Translations under genes and position numbers: made by a program
DNA from: Rhizobium halophilum
GTDB taxonomy: Bacteria; Pseudomonadota; Alphaproteobacteria; Rhizobiales; Rhizobiaceae
Direction: 5' to 3'
Assembly (NCBI RefSeq): GCF_021648825.1
Contig: NZ_JAKJHS010000001.1
Span: forward strand, 310,001-374,000
Length of the DNA: 64,000 nt
In this document: piece after piece, positions 59,778 through 64,000 of the stretch
Numbering within the stretch: the stretch's first letter is position 1
Layout: the number at the start of each line of letters is the position of its first letter
Notes under the pieces: model-generated
The model's database searches: none
What the model saw: the letters and a program-made list of their open reading frames with translations, nothing else
What the model was told of the DNA's origin: nothing

Positions 59778-59825
59778 AACTTGATTATCAGTGGCAAGAT
59801 TAAAGTGGATGATAATCATCAAGTT
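59778..59825. promoter_or_regulatory. Large dyad upstream of preT
   Basis: AACTTGATTATC (59778-59789) is mirrored by GATAATCATCAAGTT (59811-59825). The second arm, read in reverse, is the same sequence with a 3-nt GAT insertion, and it contains the inner palindrome GATGATAATCATC. The locally AT-rich stretch lies in the 211-nt divergent gap between the DUF2325 gene and preT, about 110 nt before preT. It is a good candidate operator for the pyrimidine operon; the binding protein is unknown. Confidence 0.6.
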
Positions 59826-59932
59826 ATAAAACTGCTCGCTCCCGCCCCATTTATTTACCGTTTGATAAAAATTCGGCCTGTGGTAGCCTGCTTCCAATAG
59901 TTGTCCATAAAGCCATAAAAGAGGGAACTCAG

Positions 59933-61294
59933 ATGGAACGACTGGGAAGCGGGATACAGGCTGGCCGCCTGTCGCCCGACGAATACGCATCCAATTTTTC
60001 CGACCTCCACCCGCGCCTCGACAAGCATGAGGCGCTGGTCGCAGCCGACCGCTGCTACTTCTGCTACGACGCGCCCTGTATGACGGCCTGTCCCACCGCC
60101 ATCGATATCCCGCTGTTCATCCGGCAGATATCGACCGGCAATCCCCTCGGCTCCGCCAAGACCATCTTCGACCAGAACATCCTCGGTGGCATGTGCGCCC
60201 GTGTCTGTCCCACCGAAACGCTGTGCGAGCAGGCCTGCGTGCGCAATACCGCCGAGGATCGGCCGGTCGAAATCGGCAAGCTGCAACGCTACGCGACCGA
60301 CATCGCCATGGAGATGAACCGCCAGTTCTACCACCGCGCTGCCTCGACCGGGCGGCGGGTGGCGGTGGTGGGTGCCGGCCCTGCTGGCCTTGCCTGCGCG
60401 CATCGGCTGTCCATGCATGGCCACGATGTCGTGATCTTCGACGCGCACGAAAAGGCCGGCGGCCTCAACGAGTACGGCATCGCCACCTACAAGGCGACGG
60501 AGAACTTCGCGCAGCGCGAGGTGGAATACATTACCGCGATCGGCGGCATCGAGATTCGCACCAGGCAGATGCTCGGCCGTGACTTCACCCTCACCGAACT
60601 GACTTGCAATTTCGACGCCGTCTTCCTCGGCATGGGCCTTGCCGGCGTCAACGCCCTCGGGATCGAGGGCGAGGATCTCGCGGGCGTGGAGGATGCGGTC
60701 GACTTCATCGCAGCGCTCCGCCAGGCCACCTACAAGGCGCAGGTTCCGATCGGCCGCAGGGTTGTCGTGCTTGGCGGCGGCATGACGGCCATCGACGCCG
60801 CAATCCAGGCAAAGCTGCTCGGCGCCGAGGAAGTGACGATCTGCTACCGCCGTGGCAAGGAGAACATGAACGCCTCGGGCTATGAGCAGGATCTCGCCAC
60901 TGCCAACGGCGTCATCATCCGTCACTGGCTGGCACCTAAGCGCATCATCGGCAAGGACGGTCATGTCGCCGGTATGGAGGTGGAATATACCGCGATCCGC
61001 GACGGCAAGCTCGTCGGCACCGGGGAAACCGGTATCATCGCGGCCGACCAGGTGATGAAGGCGATCGGCCAGAGCTTTGGCGGTAGCGGGCTTGGAAGTC
61101 TCCGCATGGAGAGCGGCAAGATCGCCGCCGATCTCGAAGGCCGCACCTCGATCGATGGCGTCTGGGCCGGCGGCGACTGCGTCGGTCACGGAGAAGACCT
61201 CACGGTGTCCGCAACCGCGCAGGGGCGCGATGCGGCAGAGAGCATCAACCGAGCCTTCGCTGCCGCCGCCCGTCCGGCTGTAGCGGTCGCCTGA
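59933..61294 (+). CDS. preT: NAD-dependent dihydropyrimidine dehydrogenase subunit PreT
   Basis: 453 residues, GAGGGA before the ATG. The N-terminal domain carries Cys clusters for two Fe-S sites (RCYFCYDAPCMTACP, then CARVCPTETLCEQACVR). An FAD-binding motif VAVVGAGPAGLACAHRL near 141 and an NAD-binding motif VVVLGGGMTAIDAAIQ near 278 follow, then AGGDCVGHGE near the end. This is the electron-input half of the PreTA enzyme, which reduces uracil and thymine with NADH. preA begins 14 nt later. Confidence 0.94.
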   Translation: MERLGSGIQAGRLSPDEYASNFSDLHPRLDKHEALVAADRCYFCYDAPCMTACPTAIDIPLFIRQISTGNPLGSAKTIFDQNILGGMCARVCPTETLCEQACVRNTAEDRPVEIGKLQRYATDIAMEMNRQFYHRAASTGRRVAVVGAGPAGLACAHRLSMHGHDVVIFDAHEKAGGLNEYGIATYKATENFAQREVEYITAIGGIEIRTRQMLGRDFTLTELTCNFDAVFLGMGLAGVNALGIEGEDLAGVEDAVDFIAALRQATYKAQVPIGRRVVVLGGGMTAIDAAIQAKLLGAEEVTICYRRGKENMNASGYEQDLATANGVIIRHWLAPKRIIGKDGHVAGMEVEYTAIRDGKLVGTGETGIIAADQVMKAIGQSFGGSGLGSLRMESGKIAADLEGRTSIDGVWAGGDCVGHGEDLTVSATAQGRDAAESINRAFAAAARPAVAVA

Positions 61295-61308
61295 GGGGAG
61301 GAAGAACC

Positions 61309-62625
61309 ATGGCTGATATCCGCAACAACTTCGTCGGCATCAAGTCGCCCAACCCCTTCTGGCTGGCATCGGCCCCGCCGACCGACAAGGCCTATAACGT
61401 CGAGCGCGCCTTCAAGGCCGGCTGGGGTGGCGTCGTCTGGAAGACGCTGGGCGCCGAAGGCCCGCCGGTCGTCAACGTCAACGGCCCCCGCTACGGTGCG
61501 ATCTGGGGCGCCGACCGGCGCCTTCTTGGGCTCAACAACATTGAACTGATCACCGATCGCGACCTCTACGTGAACCTGCGCGAGATGAAGGAGGTCAAGA
61601 AGAAATGGCCGGACCGGGCGATCGTAGCCTCCATCATGGTGCCCTGCGAAGAGGAGGCCTGGAAGGCGATCCTGCCGCTCGTGGAGGAGACCGAGGTGGA
61701 CGGCATCGAGCTCAACTTCGGCTGTCCGCACGGCATGTCGGAGCGCGGCATGGGCTCTGCTGTCGGGCAAGTGCCGGAATATATCGAGATGGTGGTGCGC
61801 TGGTGCAAGCAGTACACGCGCATGCCGGTGATCACCAAGCTGACGCCAAACATTACCGATATCCGCTTTCCTGCGCGCGCGGCGAAGCGTGGCGGCACCG
61901 ATGCCGTCTCGCTCATCAATACGATCTCCTCGATCGTGTCCGTGGACCTCGACAACTTCTCTCCCGTTCCGTCGATCGACGGACGCGGCAGCCATGGAGG
62001 CTATTGCGGTCCGGCGGTCAAGCCGATCGCACTCAACATGGTTGCCGAGATTGCCCGCGACCCGGAGACCTACGGACTACCGATTTCCGGCATCGGTGGC
62101 GTGACGACCTGGCGTGACGCGGCCGAGTTCCTGGCCCTTGGCGCCGGCAACGTGCAGGTCTGCACGGCGGCGATGACCTACGGCTTCAAGATCGTCCAGG
62201 AGATGATTTCCGGCCTGTCCGACTGGATGGACGCCAAGGGGCACCGGACGCTCGACGACATCTGCGGCCGCGCCGTCGGCAACGTCACCGACTGGCAGTA
62301 CCTGAACCTCAACTATGTAGCCAAGGCGCGAATAGACCAGGATCTCTGCATCAAATGCGGCCGCTGCCACATTGCCTGCGAAGACACGTCACATCAGGCG
62401 ATCACGAATGTCGTCGACGGCGTTCGCCATTTTGAGGTGATGGATGACGAATGCGTCGGCTGCAATCTCTGCGTCAACGTCTGTCCCGTCGAAAACTGCA
62501 TCACGATGGAGCCGCTGGCGGCCGGCGAACTCGACCAGCGCACCGGAAAGGTTGTCGAAACTACCTATGCCAACTGGACAATGCATCCGAACAATCCGGC
62601 TGCCGCACCGGTCGCCGCGGAATAG
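61309..62625 (+). CDS. preA: NAD-dependent dihydropyrimidine dehydrogenase subunit PreA
   Basis: 438 residues with GGGAGGA before the ATG. A dihydroorotate-dehydrogenase-like FMN barrel (residues 1-330; ELNFGCPHGMSERGMG, substrate loop SHGGYCGPAVKP, GIGGVTTWRDAAEFLALGA) is followed by a ferredoxin domain with two 4Fe-4S motifs (CIKCGRCHIACED and CVGCNLCVNVCPVENC). The active-site Cys lies in GGYCGPA. With PreT it makes the first step of reductive pyrimidine breakdown, or the reverse. Other degradation genes (hydantoinase, beta-ureidopropionase) must lie outside the window. Confidence 0.95.
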   Translation: MADIRNNFVGIKSPNPFWLASAPPTDKAYNVERAFKAGWGGVVWKTLGAEGPPVVNVNGPRYGAIWGADRRLLGLNNIELITDRDLYVNLREMKEVKKKWPDRAIVASIMVPCEEEAWKAILPLVEETEVDGIELNFGCPHGMSERGMGSAVGQVPEYIEMVVRWCKQYTRMPVITKLTPNITDIRFPARAAKRGGTDAVSLINTISSIVSVDLDNFSPVPSIDGRGSHGGYCGPAVKPIALNMVAEIARDPETYGLPISGIGGVTTWRDAAEFLALGAGNVQVCTAAMTYGFKIVQEMISGLSDWMDAKGHRTLDDICGRAVGNVTDWQYLNLNYVAKARIDQDLCIKCGRCHIACEDTSHQAITNVVDGVRHFEVMDDECVGCNLCVNVCPVENCITMEPLAAGELDQRTGKVVETTYANWTMHPNNPAAAPVAAE

Positions 62626-62819
62626 CGGAAAGCGAGGGAGCAAACACCTCCTCCGCATTCCAGGGTGAACTTCTTTTCGCAATGCTGCACTGCAAAAGAG
62701 CGCCCTCCCATCTTAACCGTGGATTAGCTTCATCCTGCCAAGGATTTGGCCGAACTTCCTAAGGCGACGTTCCGCGCGCCATAGGAGCAGTCGTCGCCAA
62801 ACACCTTGTAGGTTGGATC

Positions 62820-64000
62820 ATAACATTTAAGAACCTTGGGATTTCGAAGAAGATCGGACTTCTCGTCGTTGTAATGGGACTGTCGTCCCTCGTCATTGCA
62901 GCCGTTTCCGGCAGCGGTCTTTACGGACTTCAGCAGGCGATGACCTCCGTTGGAGAACAGGAAGAGGTTGCCCGCGAGGCCATGGACCTGCGCGTGGACA
63001 TCATCGCCATCAGCCGCATGACCTACCAATTGGCGGCAGCGCCTGAAAAGGCTGCAGATTTCCGCGTTGAAGCCGAGAAGCGTGCTGCGGAAATGCTCGA
63101 CCGCTTGCCGAAGATCGAATTTGCCGCCGGCGCGGCGGAACTGGAGCAGCTCAAGACGATCCGCAGCGCCTTGGAAAGCTATTTCGAAGACATCCGCGCA
63201 ATGGTCAGCGCCGCGGAAGCCGACGCCGACGATGCTGCGGCGATCACAGCAGCGCTGGACAAGGCTCTATCCAGCCAGAAGGTCGTGACTGACACGGTCA
63301 AGGTCTACAGCAAGTATTCTGGAGAAGCTCTTTCCGCCGCGCGGGACGAGGCCCTCGCCTCCTCCACAATGGCGATGATCACGGCGGCGGTCTCAGCTCT
63401 GGCTTTCATCCTGATCGGCGCTGCCATCAGCACGGTCGTCGCCCGCCGCGGCATCATCCTGCCGATCCGCTCGCTGACCCATGCGATGAGCCGCCTTGCG
63501 CAGGGCGACCTGCAGGGCACATCCATCGACGCCGGCCGCAAGGACGAAATCGGTGAGATGGCACGCGCCGTCGATGTCTTCCGCAACAATGCGCTCGCCA
63601 TGCAGGAACTGAAGTCACAGGAGGCGGCGCTCCACGAGCGCAGCAGCGACCTCCAGTCCAGCATCGCCACCGTCGTTGCATCTGCCGTCGCTGGCGACTT
63701 TTCCGGTCGCATCAGCAAGGATTACCAGAACGACGATCTCAACCGCTTCGCCAAGAGCGTCAACGAACTGGTCGGCAGCGTGGACACGGCCGTTGCCGAA
63801 ATCCGCCGTGTCATCGCAGCGCTTGCCGATGCCGACCTGACGCAGACGATGAACGGCACCTTCCAGGGTGCCTTCGCCGAGCTGCAGGCCAACGTCAATG
63901 CCACGATGGTGACGCTGCGCGCCACGATGAACAACGTCCGCGGCGCTGCAACCACGATCAACGACAATTCCGCTGAGTTGAGCTCCGCCGCCAACGACCT
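62820..64000 (+). CDS. Methyl-accepting chemotaxis protein (partial, runs off right edge)
   Basis: About 394 residues visible. One membrane helix at the start (KKIGLLVVVMGLSSLVIAAVSG), a helical periplasmic domain of about 160 residues, a second helix (AMITAAVSALAFILIGAAI), a HAMP domain (IRSLTHAMSRLAQGDLQG) and a second HAMP-like region (VAGDFSGRISKDYQNDDLN; IAALADADLTQTMNG). The signalling domain lies beyond the edge. The start is odd: homologous sequence begins at ITFKNLGISKK where the codon at 62820 is ATA, while the first in-frame ATG (62874) is inside the first helix. The frame is open from 62766 but offers no ATG, GTG or TTG earlier. Confidence 0.82.
   Translation, partial: MTFKNLGISKKIGLLVVVMGLSSLVIAAVSGSGLYGLQQAMTSVGEQEEVAREAMDLRVDIIAISRMTYQLAAAPEKAADFRVEAEKRAAEMLDRLPKIEFAAGAAELEQLKTIRSALESYFEDIRAMVSAAEADADDAAAITAALDKALSSQKVVTDTVKVYSKYSGEALSAARDEALASSTMAMITAAVSALAFILIGAAISTVVARRGIILPIRSLTHAMSRLAQGDLQGTSIDAGRKDEIGEMARAVDVFRNNALAMQELKSQEAALHERSSDLQSSIATVVASAVAGDFSGRISKDYQNDDLNRFAKSVNELVGSVDTAVAEIRRVIAALADADLTQTMNGTFQGAFAELQANVNATMVTLRATMNNVRGAATTINDNSAELSSAAND

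Overview
The window is GC-rich DNA from an alphaproteobacterium, most likely in the Rhizobiaceae (Rhizobium/Sinorhizobium/Shinella type). I infer this from the PreT/PreA pair, the HWE-family kinase, the group II truncated haemoglobin and the general protein style. No rRNA, tRNA or CRISPR array was recognised. The left three quarters look like accessory DNA. Ordinary chromosome-like genes begin near 49.6 kb.

Region by region. (1) 1-8.5 kb, minus strand: part of a Trb-type conjugation module (traG, a CopG-like gene, trbB, trbC, trbD, trbE, start of trbJ) with a LysR gene upstream of traG. It runs off the left edge. (2) 8.5-15.5 kb: an in-frame monooxygenase/VOC chimera, an L,D-transpeptidase, a CadR/PbrR-like MerR regulator, a DUF882 peptidase, a PCuAC copper chaperone and a Zn/Cd/Pb P-type ATPase. 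Near-identical MerR-type promoters sit before the ATPase and before the L,D-transpeptidase. (3) 15.6-26.6 kb: a detoxification/redox block on one strand (esterase, glutathionyl-hydroquinone reductase, ring-cleavage-type VOC protein, DoxX, quinone-oxidoreductase-like protein, two ABM proteins, membrane PQQ glucose dehydrogenase, tautomerase, exported hydrolase), with two LysR regulators. (4) 26.8-28.7 kb: an orphan C5 cytosine methyltransferase with a long N-terminal extension. (5) 28.8-38.4 kb: a copper-handling cluster (HMA protein, cytochrome c', DUF305, DUF326, TolC, multicopper oxidase, cupredoxin, CusF-like, DUF411). It ends with a MerR gene divergent from a glutaredoxin/MauE-like fusion across an operator that matches classical mer operators. 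It contains no copper ATPase or RND pump.

(6) 38.5-42 kb: a GAF remnant, then a minus-strand operon of a TnsA-like endonuclease, an FtsH-like AAA+ metalloprotease split by one missing base, and a 185-aa protein. (7) 42.4-43.96 kb: VOC, a frameshifted SDR and a truncated dehydrogenase that abuts the transposase gene. (8) 43.96-49.6 kb: a TniA/TniB/TniQ transposition operon followed by a terminator and repeated short motifs that look like a transposon end. (9) 49.6-64 kb: signalling genes (a hybrid kinase with about six PAS domains and two receiver domains, an HWE kinase, a GGDEF/EAL protein, a single-domain receiver), truncated haemoglobin, DUF423, DUF2325, the preTA pyrimidine-reduction operon behind a large dyad, and a chemotaxis receptor cut by the right edge.

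Several genes between 29.7 and 43 kb carry small frameshifts (a lipoprotein gene with about four, DUF305, the FtsH-like gene, the SDR). Either this stretch is decaying or the assembly has indel errors there. The strongest leads are the MerR-linked cell-wall genes, the TnsA-like/FtsH-like operon beside a Tni transposon, the mer-like operator without mer genes, and the monooxygenase-VOC chimera.
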